In this document: positions 46,148 through 54,659 of the stretch, piece by piece
Layout of the letters: each line of letters opens with the position of its first letter
Numbering within the stretch: the stretch's first letter is position 1
Assembly (NCBI RefSeq): GCF_001422545.1
Contig: NZ_LMLE01000011.1
Span: 242,854 to 306,853 of the forward strand
Direction of reading: 5' to 3'
DNA: 64,000 nucleotides
From: Pedobacter sp. Leaf41
Lineage (GTDB): Bacteria; Bacteroidota; Bacteroidia; Sphingobacteriales; Sphingobacteriaceae
Made by a program: the position numbers and the translations under genes
The notes under the pieces: generated by a model
Databases searched by the model: none
Told to the model about the DNA's origin: nothing
What the model saw: the letters and a program-made list of their open reading frames with translations, nothing else

Positions 46148-46291
46148 AAGTATATCGATGATGTTGAAATGCTTATACATTAACTCAAGGTATATATGTG
46201 GAATAACTATTTGCTAGCATGAAGATCATTTTTTTAGCTGCTGATTAAAATACTGAACAAAAAGAATGTAGGTTGGGTCTTGGGTACCGTG

Positions 46292-46299
46292 TAATTTTG
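46292..46299 (+). promoter_or_regulatory. -7 box of CPxDDY member 4
   Basis: TAATTTTG is an exact TAnnTTTG match, 20 bp before the ATG at 46320. A TTG at 46273-46275 may be the -33 element. Confidence 0.55.
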
Positions 46300-46319
46300 A
46301 AAAACATAGTATTTATATC

Positions 46320-46760
46320 ATGTTGCTCAAAAAAACCGGCTTACTTATTATAATATTTCTTTGCTCTCAGTTTTCACAAGCACAATCTGGATGTTTAATA
46401 TCAAGCAATGCTACTGTTTATACTGAACAAGATAATAATGGATTGGTAAACGCAGTATTGGCACTGGTTTTCGGAGGAAACCCGGTTTATAAGGCAAACC
46501 CAAATGAACCTTCGGTAGCCACGTGTGTAAATAATTCCCATAAAGTTTGGACAGCAACGTCTCAGAACTGTACTGTTTGTCCATTCGGATATTCATTTAA
46601 CTTACTTAATGTTATTACAGGTTGTCAAACTACTACATATCAGGGCAAAGTAGCTTCATCGCAAATATTATTTTGCCCCCTCGACGACTACACTTTGCCT
46701 CTCACCGCCACAGCCGGTTTATTCGGCATATTCTTCATCCGAAAAAGAAAACTATTTTAA
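46320..46760 (+). CDS. Small secreted protein with C-terminal CPLDDY sorting-like signal (member 4)
   Basis: The 146-residue protein has a signal peptide (ending SQAQ), QSGCLISSNATVYTEQ at the mature start (like member 1's GCLLQNNIIYT), six mature cysteines including CTVC, and the tail FCPLDDYTLPLTATAGLFGI followed by FFIRKRKLF. The tail ends only a few residues after the basic cluster, the classical end of a sorting signal. It has its own promoter. Confidence 0.8.
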   Translation: MLLKKTGLLIIIFLCSQFSQAQSGCLISSNATVYTEQDNNGLVNAVLALVFGGNPVYKANPNEPSVATCVNNSHKVWTATSQNCTVCPFGYSFNLLNVITGCQTTTYQGKVASSQILFCPLDDYTLPLTATAGLFGIFFIRKRKLF

Positions 46761-46824
46761 AAAGTATCATAACTTTCATTCCAACTTAGATTGGTTGATT
46801 TTATAACTAATGAGCCAACTGAAT

Positions 46825-46863
46825 GAGATTGCCACGGTCGTGAAGAACTTCCTCGCAATGACG
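46825..46863. repeat. Dispersed intergenic repeat, copy 2
   Basis: It reads GAGATTGCCACGGTCGTGAA through CTCGCAATGACG, matching 8-46. It lies between CPxDDY member 4 and the HEPN gene, where the transcripts converge. Confidence 0.5.
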
Positions 46864-46928
46864 GATTTAAAATTGAAAAGTCAACCGTCATTACAGTTAT
46901 ACTTTAATAAATCAATCTGTCCCCCGAA

Positions 46929-47747
46929 TCAAATAAAAGTCATGGCGTGTAATTCCATCCGGCTAAGAAACTGATCAAGTCTATCTTTCAGAAAAGTTAA
47001 ATCAGCAAATGAAATCTTGTAATTCTCCTCATACCTTGCGCCAACATAAGCTGTTTGTAAAAGCATTAACCATTTCAACTCTTTCCGTTGATGATCATCA
47101 AAAATATTTTGGAGTGCAGGGTAATAGAAAGCGGCTTCTTTTTGCAAAAGGATTAATTGATGGCTTCTAACTGTTGCGGTTTTATTAAGTATGATCAGTG
47201 TTCTCAAAACTTGCTCACAGGTTTGATGGAGTAGAAACGCCGTTAAATTTCCTTTCTCCTGTTCAAAGTAAAAGTTAGCCAGCTCATAAAACTCTGCAGC
47301 CCGTTTTAATCCATTCTTAAATGTATTTGATGCGTGATCACGTAGTGCAGTAATCAGTTTATCACTGCTGGGCTTTAGGTTATAGGGGCCACTCTTTTTA
47401 TAGATGCAATTCGCATCAATACAATTTGTAGAAAGAAAAAAATCTCCACGTTGCAATAGATCATTTACAGTTCCGTATTCACGGTAAATGATTTGGATAG
47501 ATGGCTGTGTTGAGTTTGTAAACGTAACAATATTTTTTACTTCATCATTAGCTAAATAAGAATAGGGATCGGAAACCAATATAAGCCTTATGGGTTCAAT
47601 ACCTGCTGAATAGCAAAATATATAGGAAACTGGAATCACTTCAACGATAAGTTGTAAAAACATTTTTAGGTGCAAATCCGGGATGGGATAAAGATCTTTA
47701 GAAGTGAAATCCCGATTCAACTCCTGTTGTTTGATTAAATTAATCAT
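46929..47747 (-). CDS. HEPN-domain protein
   Basis: The ATG at 47747 overlaps the preceding gene by 8 nt, so the two are translationally coupled; the longer start at 47810 is unlikely. The 272-residue protein has an N-terminal nucleotidyltransferase-like or degenerate domain (about 1-120) and a C-terminal HEPN helical domain (about 150-255; AAEFYELANFYFEQEKGN, FLLHQTCEQVLRTLI). HEPN domains often are RNases or toxins, but the RxxxxH motif is not obvious here. A defence or stress role is possible. Confidence 0.7.
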   Translation of the reverse strand: MINLIKQQELNRDFTSKDLYPIPDLHLKMFLQLIVEVIPVSYIFCYSAGIEPIRLILVSDPYSYLANDEVKNIVTFTNSTQPSIQIIYREYGTVNDLLQRGDFFLSTNCIDANCIYKKSGPYNLKPSSDKLITALRDHASNTFKNGLKRAAEFYELANFYFEQEKGNLTAFLLHQTCEQVLRTLIILNKTATVRSHQLILLQKEAAFYYPALQNIFDDHQRKELKWLMLLQTAYVGARYEENYKISFADLTFLKDRLDQFLSRMELHAMTFI

Positions 47748-48930
47748 CTTCCTCCTCTCCCTGAACAAAATTAAGGCGCTGCGGAACAACCAATACAAAA
47801 CACAATTCAATTACCTTTAAAAGCTTATCGTACAACTCAAAGCCATATTTTGAATCTGTTGTACCTAAAAAATCGCCCGAAGCGAATCCATAATATTGCC
47901 ACTCGTTTAATCCATATCGCATCTCTTTAATGTGATCAAGCGTAAGAAGAATTTTGAGCGATTTAAGCGGATGCATTAATTCCTCCTCATTCAAAATAGT
48001 CGGCTCATATTGCCGGCTTCTTATCCCCGGAATTTCCGGATGTTTTTCGTCAACGTCCCTAATCCACTCTGCAAACGAAATAGAGGTTGTAGAATAAGGT
48101 TTGTTGTAATCGAAAGGAACTTCATGCCTTAAAATCAGATACGCAGCGTGTATCAGCTGTGTAAGCTGTTGATGAAAAAATAAAATATTGCTCACCTTTT
48201 CAACTTGCTGATCGTCCGTCATGCAGGCTTTAAACCAGTGTAGTAGATCTCTGCGATAAGCATTTAAACTAGCTCCGCCATAAAATTCAAGAAGTACAGA
48301 ATAGGGATCTGAAATTTGATTAGCATCCAGTAAAATAGGAGATGTATCTTTAAAGCTAGCAATCTGATCTTTAAAAAAGTCTGCACTGTTTTTCCCAATT
48401 CTGTAGTTAATGAGCCAGGAAGCCTCCGTTAATCTTTTAATCATATTCGCTACCGGGAATATTTCACAGCACAGGCTTTCATCAGTTGATTCTGATAAGT
48501 TCATGTCTAGCCATACATCAAGACATTGTTTATATTCATTTAGGGTTTCCTCATCTTTAAGCACAGCGAGATATTGGTTGGGATTAATCATCTCTTCTTC
48601 AGTAAGGTACTCAGGATGATAGCCCAAAATTTCGCATTCCAATTTCACTTCGGAGGGTGTTCGGGTAGTTAATTTTACCAATTCTTCATTGCCCTGAAGA
48701 GTCACCTGATGAAAATTATAAGACTCTACAAGTAAATTCAGCATCGTTTCGTGCTGGCATAAAAGTTTGTGTGGTTGATGTTTGCCATAAAAATCCCGTT
48801 TAGCAAATGGAATTTCTGTCCATTCCTCAATTTCTTTTAATCGTTTTTGAAGGCTGCTAATCCCATAAAAATAGTCATAAGTATACCATTTAAGGCTTTC
48901 ATAATTGGTAATGAGTTGATCAGTTTCCAT
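47740..48930 (-). CDS. Internally repeated helical protein of unknown function
   Basis: I do not recognise a family. The 396-residue protein has no signal peptide. It shows three spaced copies of a pattern ending in YR/K..L..W....: around INPNQYLAVL...CLDVWLDMN, ISDPYSVLLEF...DLLHWFKACM and MHPLKSLKILL...GLNEWQYYGF, so it probably has a repeated helical fold. It is translationally coupled to the HEPN gene and divergent from an S24 repressor with a palindromic operator between them. Confidence 0.65.
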   Translation of the reverse strand: METDQLITNYESLKWYTYDYFYGISSLQKRLKEIEEWTEIPFAKRDFYGKHQPHKLLCQHETMLNLLVESYNFHQVTLQGNEELVKLTTRTPSEVKLECEILGYHPEYLTEEEMINPNQYLAVLKDEETLNEYKQCLDVWLDMNLSESTDESLCCEIFPVANMIKRLTEASWLINYRIGKNSADFFKDQIASFKDTSPILLDANQISDPYSVLLEFYGGASLNAYRRDLLHWFKACMTDDQQVEKVSNILFFHQQLTQLIHAAYLILRHEVPFDYNKPYSTTSISFAEWIRDVDEKHPEIPGIRSRQYEPTILNEEELMHPLKSLKILLTLDHIKEMRYGLNEWQYYGFASGDFLGTTDSKYGFELYDKLLKVIELCFVLVVPQRLNFVQGEEEDD

Positions 48931-48996
48931 AATTTCTATGTTTAAATGAGTAATCCTTATATTGCGGATTGATTGATACCAAATTACAATCTAGTA

Positions 48997-49009
48997 TTCG
49001 TTAAACGAA
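48997..49009. promoter_or_regulatory. Palindromic operator between the HEPN pair and the S24 repressor
   Basis: TTCGTTAAACGAA is a perfect inverted repeat around a central A, followed by another TTCGT half-site at 49017-49021. It lies in the 112-bp divergent promoter region, where a CI-like repressor would bind. Confidence 0.6.
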
Positions 49010-49042
49010 ATATATTTTCGTATTACTTATTAACATTTATCG

Positions 49043-49690
49043 ATGACTGAAATAGAAAGGTTAAAAAGTTTGATCGCCCAACTGGGCTTTAAAACCCAAA
49101 AAGAATTTGCATTGGATATGAAAATTACGGATGGCAATCTTTCTGATATCTTACGTGGTAGAATCGGGATTTCCCGAGCCTTTAAAGAAAAAATAGGTTT
49201 TAAATACAATGCCAATATAGAATGGCTTGAACAGGGGTTAGGAGAACCAATTTTAAAAAAAGGTCCAGCTATTTCAGAAGCAAAAGAAGGGGTGCCATAT
49301 TTTGATATTACCCTTGCAGATTTTGATAAGTTCTTATTGGAAGAGGAGAAGCCGGAATATTTTGTTAACTATAAGCCGTTTAACGATTGTACAGCCTATC
49401 TACCAGTTTATGGCGATAGTATGTATCCTAAATACGCCTCTGGTGAAATTATTGCGGTTCGTGAAGTCACAAATTTTGAAGTGTTACAATGGGGTGAAGC
49501 CTACGTGGTAATGACAGATGAAAGTTCAAATCACATGCGAAGTATTAAATTGCTTTATGAACATGCTGATAAGGGGAAGCTTATTCTTCGCTCTTCAAAT
49601 CCCAATTTCAAAGGTGATACCATCATCGCTAAAAGCAGTATTCAGGCATTGTATATCATCAAAGGGAAAATTACCAGAAACTTGATTTAG
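49043..49690 (+). CDS. CI/LexA-like repressor with S24 peptidase domain
   Basis: The 215-residue protein has an N-terminal helix-turn-helix (about 17-45, TQKEFALDMKITDGNLSDIL) and a C-terminal S24 domain with Ser126 (GDSMYP) and Lys169 as the catalytic dyad. I see no Ala-Gly cleavage site in the linker, so self-cleavage is uncertain. It is divergent from the HEPN pair and likely represses it, with DNA damage or stress as a possible trigger (inference). Confidence 0.82.
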   Translation: MTEIERLKSLIAQLGFKTQKEFALDMKITDGNLSDILRGRIGISRAFKEKIGFKYNANIEWLEQGLGEPILKKGPAISEAKEGVPYFDITLADFDKFLLEEEKPEYFVNYKPFNDCTAYLPVYGDSMYPKYASGEIIAVREVTNFEVLQWGEAYVVMTDESSNHMRSIKLLYEHADKGKLILRSSNPNFKGDTIIAKSSIQALYIIKGKITRNLI

Positions 49691-49789
49691 CGCTTCCCGT
49701 AAATAAATTCATCAGATTAGAAAATTAATAATTATTCTTTAGAGTTGTAAAATATTACTATCTTCCTGCAATGATTAACACCACTGCTT

Positions 49790-50239
49790 ATGAAGAAGTT
49801 AGGTTTAATCATCCCGCTCTTAATCGCATTCCAATTTTTAAAATCAGATTCTGTATTTGCAGATACTCCCGTTAGGGGATGTCGATTAGGTATGAGAATT
49901 TGGTATACGGTCGACAATATATATCACTCAGGTGAACCATTTTTTTTAAATGATTTAGATGGCAACGGAACTGATGATGGATTTAATTTTCTTTCTGGTA
50001 GATGTAGTTCAGGAATCTTAACATCTTGTACCATAATAAATAAGTCAGATGGTACAATTTTCAATTCCCCTACATACGGAAGCGTGGGAGAACTCTCTGA
50101 TTTCAGCATAGACAATTGCCCCATCGATGATTATATCCCGCTATTATTTATCTTTACGGCTGGCATAGCTTTCTTTCAAATCAGAAAAAGGCAAGCTTCC
50201 ATAAAAGATGAAAATCTCTATCATTACCGTAGTTTATAA
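49790..50239 (+). CDS. Small secreted protein with C-terminal CPIDDY sorting-like signal (member 5)
   Basis: The 149-residue protein has a signal peptide (ending SVFAD), an early RGCRLG, four mature cysteines, an Asp/Asn-rich stretch (LDGNGTDDG) that could bind Ca2+, and the tail NCPIDDYIPLLFIFTAGIAF then FQIRKRQ. Its last 32 nt overlap the start of the glycosyltransferase gene, tying the sorting-signal protein to polysaccharide synthesis. Confidence 0.8.
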   Translation: MKKLGLIIPLLIAFQFLKSDSVFADTPVRGCRLGMRIWYTVDNIYHSGEPFFLNDLDGNGTDDGFNFLSGRCSSGILTSCTIINKSDGTIFNSPTYGSVGELSDFSIDNCPIDDYIPLLFIFTAGIAFFQIRKRQASIKDENLYHYRSL

Positions 50240-50948
50240 TGCAGAACCATACATTAAAGATTGTATCGAATCCGTAATCAATCAATCTTACCAACCTATT
50301 GAGTATATTATTATTGATGGTGGTTCTACGGATCAAACTTTGAACATCATCGAAAAGTACAAGCAGAATGTTACCCATCTGGTTTCCGAAAAAGACCAGG
50401 GACTTTATGATGCGATTAATAAGGGAATAAAACTGGCTTCAGGAGGGGTGATTGGACTGCTGAATGCAGATGATATGTTGGTTGGAAGTCATGTGGTTGC
50501 GGAAATTGCAAAGGCTTTCGCCGCCCAGCCAGATATTCAGGCAGTTTACGGAGATTTAAATTATGTCACAGCAGACAAAAGAAAAGTTGTGAGGCAATGG
50601 CGTTCTCAACAGGCCGATTTGAAGGATCTTGAAAAGGGCTGGATGCCTGCGCACCCCACATTGTACCTAAAAAGAGAATTATTTAAGTCGTATGGTAATT
50701 ACGCCCTCGATATGGGTACGGCTGCAGATTATGATTTAATTTTAAGGTTTTTCCATACATACAAGTTGAAAGCCATTTATCTTCCACTATTGATGGTAAA
50801 TATGCGAACAGGCGGCGTAAGCAATAGAAATGCTTCGAGTTTGCTACATGCATTAAAAAATGATTATAAAGCTTTACTGCGAAATAAAATTCCAAATCCA
50901 ATTTGGGTGTTATTAAGGAAAAAGCTTAGTAAGTTGGAGCAGTTTTAA
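50208..50948 (+). CDS. Family 2 glycosyltransferase
   Basis: The 246-residue enzyme has the GT2 start ISIITVVYNAEPYIKDCIES, the DGGSTD motif (about 38-43), and the metal-site NADD (about 86-89), with a C-terminal acceptor region. It lacks membrane spans and probably works on the cytoplasmic side of the membrane, adding one sugar to a lipid-linked oligosaccharide. The start is inside the preceding CPxDDY gene, so the two are coupled. Confidence 0.9.
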   Translation: MKISIITVVYNAEPYIKDCIESVINQSYQPIEYIIIDGGSTDQTLNIIEKYKQNVTHLVSEKDQGLYDAINKGIKLASGGVIGLLNADDMLVGSHVVAEIAKAFAAQPDIQAVYGDLNYVTADKRKVVRQWRSQQADLKDLEKGWMPAHPTLYLKRELFKSYGNYALDMGTAADYDLILRFFHTYKLKAIYLPLLMVNMRTGGVSNRNASSLLHALKNDYKALLRNKIPNPIWVLLRKKLSKLEQF

Positions 50949-51003
50949 TAGTTATCATTTGCAATTTTATTTGTCATGCTAATTTGATTGTAGTGGAATT
51001 AAG

Positions 51004-51023
51004 ATTCCCGCCTTCGCGGGAAT
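51004..51023. repeat. REP-like palindrome
   Basis: ATTCCCGC-CTTC-GCGGGAAT is a perfect 8-bp stem with a 4-nt loop and is followed by GACGA, the usual form of dispersed REP-type elements. A degenerate relative of the 8-46 repeat follows at about 51057. Together they fill most of the 205-bp gap before the WecA-like gene. Confidence 0.7.
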
Positions 51024-51127
51024 GACGACTGCCGATAAGGTTATTCATCGTAACAATGAGATTGCTTCGGCCTGCTCTTCTCAACCTCACAAAGTAGTTT
51101 ATTAAGGTAATCATAGCCCAACCAGTT

Positions 51128-51141
51128 TTGACTTATGTCAA
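51128..51141. promoter_or_regulatory. FNR/CRP-like palindrome, site 3
   Basis: TTGACTTATGTCAA has both half-sites of TTGAC-N4-GTCAA intact. It ends 12 bp before the ATG of the WecA-like gene. Confidence 0.5.
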
Positions 51142-51153
51142 GTTAATTGGCTA

Positions 51154-52293
51154 ATGTCCAATGCGAAATCAACATCATTCCTTATATTTGTTCAAACCGT
51201 TCCCGTTTTGTTTACAGATTTAATTGTTGCATATCCTATCGTCTTTTACGGCGCCATTGCTTTATTGGCATTTGCTATGGTATTGTTAAGTATTCCATCC
51301 ATCATTTTCACTTCGTTGAAGTACAAACTGTTCGATACAAATGATTTACATCGAAAAAGGCATAATTTAAGTATATCCCGTTTAGGCGGTTTGGCAATTG
51401 TGGCCAGTTTTACCATTAGCACCTTACTGTTTTCGGCCATGATAAATTTTAAGGAAGCAAACTACTTAATAGTTTCTTGTATTATTTTGTCGGCCCTGGG
51501 TTTAAAAGATGATGTTTATGGCACTAACACCAGTACGAAATTCATCTTGCAGTTGCTGGTGGCTGGCATTCTGGTATTTTTCGGCAATTTTCGGTTAAGT
51601 AGTTTATATGGCGTATTGAATATTTTCGATATGAATATGATGTGGGGAGGCCTGTTTTCCATTATTTTGATTATTTTCCTGAACAATGCTTTTAATCTCA
51701 TAGATGGAATTGATGGTCTGGCAGGTTCAATCGGAATATTGGCAGGCCTTTCTTTTGGGATTGCCTTCGCTACTTCCAATCAGATCCCTTATGCATTTAT
51801 CTCCTTCGCTCTTATCGGGGCAATAGCTGGCTTTTTGAAGTTCAACTGGTATCCGGCTAAGATTTTTATGGGAGATACAGGGGCGCTGATTATCGGTTTA
51901 ACTACTGCTGCACTGGCCATAAAGTTTATAGAAATAAATAAATTTACTGGCAATAATGAACCCACATTTTATTCTGCACCTGCCATTGCTGTTGCCATAT
52001 TAATTGTGCCTATTTTCGATTCTTTGAGGGTTTTTACCATTAGGATATTAAAAAGAAAATCACCATTCATTGGCGATCGGGATCATATCCATCACCGCTT
52101 GGAAAGATTGGGTTTAAAACCAGATCAAATTGTTTGGATCACTACAATGTTAAATGTTTTCATTATTGCGTGTACCATTCTACTTCAACATTTAGGTAAT
52201 TTCTTATTGATTGTGCTTTTAATCACTATCTGTGCTATTTATAATGGGGCGATCACCTGGCGGTTATCAAAGGCAATGCCGGGAAAAGCGTAA
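51154..52293 (+). CDS. WecA/MraY-family undecaprenyl-phosphate glycosyl-1-phosphate transferase
   Basis: The 379-residue protein has about 11 membrane spans. It shows the family loops: LGLKDDVYG (about 112-120), NAFNLIDGIDGLAG (about 175-188), IFMGDTGAL (about 231-239) and the DRDHIHHRL block (about 308-316). It would start a polysaccharide on undecaprenyl phosphate. With the Wza-like exporter and the GT2 it forms a split exopolysaccharide set. A fuller locus should lie elsewhere because no flippase or polymerase is seen here. Confidence 0.9.
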   Translation: MSNAKSTSFLIFVQTVPVLFTDLIVAYPIVFYGAIALLAFAMVLLSIPSIIFTSLKYKLFDTNDLHRKRHNLSISRLGGLAIVASFTISTLLFSAMINFKEANYLIVSCIILSALGLKDDVYGTNTSTKFILQLLVAGILVFFGNFRLSSLYGVLNIFDMNMMWGGLFSIILIIFLNNAFNLIDGIDGLAGSIGILAGLSFGIAFATSNQIPYAFISFALIGAIAGFLKFNWYPAKIFMGDTGALIIGLTTAALAIKFIEINKFTGNNEPTFYSAPAIAVAILIVPIFDSLRVFTIRILKRKSPFIGDRDHIHHRLERLGLKPDQIVWITTMLNVFIIACTILLQHLGNFLLIVLLITICAIYNGAITWRLSKAMPGKA

Positions 52294-52340
52294 TTTTCAG
52301 TCACAGGTTTCACATTCAATTTTAATATCAAAATAAAGCG

Positions 52341-52348
52341 TATTTTTG
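52341..52348 (+). promoter_or_regulatory. -7 box of gapA
   Basis: TATTTTTG is an exact TAnnTTTG match, 19 bp before the ATG at 52368. Confidence 0.5.
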
Positions 52349-52367
52349 CGCCTAAAATATTAATGTA

Positions 52368-53366
52368 ATGAGGCTGGCGATTAATGGTTTCGGTAGAATA
52401 GGGAGAACATTTTTGCGTTTGGCATTGGCCGAGGGTTTCGATGTGGTGGCAATTAATGATTTGGCTGATGCTAAAACAATGGCACATTTATTTAAATACG
52501 ATAGTGTGCATGGGGTTCATGCAAGTGAAGTTTTTGCCAAGCCAGATGCAATTGTTATCGATAAAAAAATGATCCCTGTTTTCGCAATAAAAGATGCGGA
52601 TGAATTGCCTTGGTCGGCCTTGAGGGTAGATTTAGTGGTGGATTGTACAGGAAAAAACCTAAGCGTTGAGGCTGCTGAAAAACACCTTAGTGCCGGAGCC
52701 AATCAGGTGCTTATTTCTGCACCCGCTGCCGATGAAATACCGATGTTGGTTTTAGGCGTTAACGATGATCAAATAGATTTAACAAGTCCGATTCTTTCTA
52801 ATGCAAGTTGTACCACAAACAATATTGCGCCAATGATTAAGATCTTAAATGATAATTGGGGTGTAGAGGAGGGGTATATCACTACCATTCATTCGATGAC
52901 GGGTGATCAAAACCTGCATGATTCCAACCATAAAGATTTGCGAAGAGCAAGAGCGGCTTCATCTTCCATCATTCCAACTACTACCGGGGCAGCAAAAGCG
53001 ATTACCCATATCTTCCCTGAATTGGAAGGGCGTTTAGGAGGTGCAGGGATCAGAGTTCCTGTTTTAAATGGTTCACTTACTGATTTTACCTGTCTCTTAA
53101 AGAATAAAACCACCATCGAAGAAATCAATGCAGCCTTCAAACAGGCTTCTGAAAACGGACTTAAAGGAATTTTGGAATACACGGAAGATCCTATCGTTTC
53201 AATAGATATTATTGATAATCCAAACTCCTGTACTTTTGATTCTTTGCTCACTTCGATAGTGGGCGACATGGTGAAGGTGGTAGGCTGGTACGATAATGAG
53301 TATGGCTACAGCAGCAGGTTGATTGATGTGGTCAAGAAGATTAAATCTTTACGAGATTCAGCGTAA
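52368..53366 (+). CDS. gapA: Glyceraldehyde-3-phosphate dehydrogenase
   Basis: The 332-residue glycolytic enzyme has the INGFGRIGR NAD-binding loop, catalytic Cys148 in SNASCTTNN, and His175 in TIHSMTGDQ. The usual HAYT/HAVT block is HSMTGDQ, a mild variant. RRARAASSSIIPTTTGAAKA and the C-terminal GWYDNEYGYS are typical. It converts glyceraldehyde-3-phosphate to 1,3-bisphosphoglycerate, the substrate of the pgk gene 8 kb downstream. Confidence 0.95.
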   Translation: MRLAINGFGRIGRTFLRLALAEGFDVVAINDLADAKTMAHLFKYDSVHGVHASEVFAKPDAIVIDKKMIPVFAIKDADELPWSALRVDLVVDCTGKNLSVEAAEKHLSAGANQVLISAPAADEIPMLVLGVNDDQIDLTSPILSNASCTTNNIAPMIKILNDNWGVEEGYITTIHSMTGDQNLHDSNHKDLRRARAASSSIIPTTTGAAKAITHIFPELEGRLGGAGIRVPVLNGSLTDFTCLLKNKTTIEEINAAFKQASENGLKGILEYTEDPIVSIDIIDNPNSCTFDSLLTSIVGDMVKVVGWYDNEYGYSSRLIDVVKKIKSLRDSA

Positions 53367-53634
53367 GTTTTCAGATTCTTAGTTAAATTTCAGCATTTTT
53401 TATTATTTCTTTTGAACGCTTATTCTGCCAAGATCGAGGCATTTGACCGGGAAAAAGCCACTAATATTTGCATGGATTAAAAGATTCGGAAATTTGCAGA
53501 GGAGTAGGGCGAGATGAATTCAAAATTTCATCTTACAACCACAGGTTTTAAGCAATGGTTGCCATTCCGTTGATAAAATTATATCTTCGAAATTGTTGTC
53601 TTTCTAATCCCGGAAAAGAAAACTTTTTAGTGAA

Positions 53635-54510
53635 ATGGCTGCTCCCACAGATTTTGACTTCCTTATTAAGGATCATATTCATATTTGTAAAGCTTCAGAG
53701 GCTTGCTTAAAACTTGAAAATCCTTACAAAGCCCAACGTTGGCCTTTTTTCGCCATCTTGTTTTCCGTCGGCGAAGATATTTCTCATTGTGTTGAAAATG
53801 AAAAAATTGCCATCCCAAGAAGTCATTTCCTATTTATTGGCCCTGATCGTTATCATGCTTTTATGGAGAGAGAGAATGAAGATCTATGGATTGTAGTTTT
53901 CGATTACGGTTTCTATGCCAGAACACCTGCAGATGCTTATTTCATCCAAAATACACCTTTATTTTTCGATCAAAGCAAGATTTATCTAAGTAGCCCATCA
54001 ATAGATATTGTAGAATATGTGCGGTTGCAGCTTTTATATATGCAAGCGCTGCTTGGCCAGTTGAATAATCCTATGGTGATTGATATTCTACACAACGCGG
54101 TTCAGGCGATGTTGCTTCGTTCCACATTTTATCATCAGGGTTTAATCACTTCCGGTATCCAACAAAGCAATCAGGAAGATAAAAAAATTGCAACCCGTTT
54201 TCGCGAAATTCTTCATCTTAACTTTCATCAAGCCAAAAAACTCGATTTCTATGCAGATGAATTAGGGATCAGTCCGCGAAGATTGAACCAGGCGATTATC
54301 ACCGTCCACGGAAGATCGGCAAAGCAGCTTACCACAGAAAAGATTTTTGAAGAAGCAAAAAGCTTGCTTGGTCATAGTGCGCTTACCATTAAAGAAATTA
54401 GCTACCGTCTGGGTTTCACCGAAGAAAATAATTTCAGTGCTTTTTTTACGAAGCATGCGGGCTACAGTCCTAAAAAATATCGCAATCTCCAAAATAGCCT
54501 GGCGGTTTAG
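53635..54510 (+). CDS. AraC-family transcriptional regulator
   Basis: The 291-residue protein has an N-terminal cupin-like ligand domain (about 1-180) and two helix-turn-helix motifs at the C-terminus (about 190-288; LDFYADELGISPRRLNQAI and IKEISYRLGFTEENNFSAFF, with HAGYSPKKYR). It lies 412 bp upstream of the pilin gene on the same strand and is the obvious candidate regulator of the fibre operon. The ligand is unknown. Confidence 0.88.
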   Translation: MAAPTDFDFLIKDHIHICKASEACLKLENPYKAQRWPFFAILFSVGEDISHCVENEKIAIPRSHFLFIGPDRYHAFMERENEDLWIVVFDYGFYARTPADAYFIQNTPLFFDQSKIYLSSPSIDIVEYVRLQLLYMQALLGQLNNPMVIDILHNAVQAMLLRSTFYHQGLITSGIQQSNQEDKKIATRFREILHLNFHQAKKLDFYADELGISPRRLNQAIITVHGRSAKQLTTEKIFEEAKSLLGHSALTIKEISYRLGFTEENNFSAFFTKHAGYSPKKYRNLQNSLAV

Positions 54511-54659
54511 TAACTGCTCACCGCATCAGCGTCACTTAAATCATGCAAATTTAATAGTAGGGTCAGCCACAAATACGATTTTGGTACTGGGTGCTTGCCT
54601 GGTTAATTTTTACAAAAATGAATCTATTTTGACTGTCTATGACTACAATATTCATTTTG

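Noticed and set aside
51154-52293. WecA-like gene considered as the missing exosortase
   Set aside because: The DDVYG, NLIDGIDG and GDTGA motifs are those of MraY/WecA transferases; exosortase Cys/Arg/His motifs are not seen.
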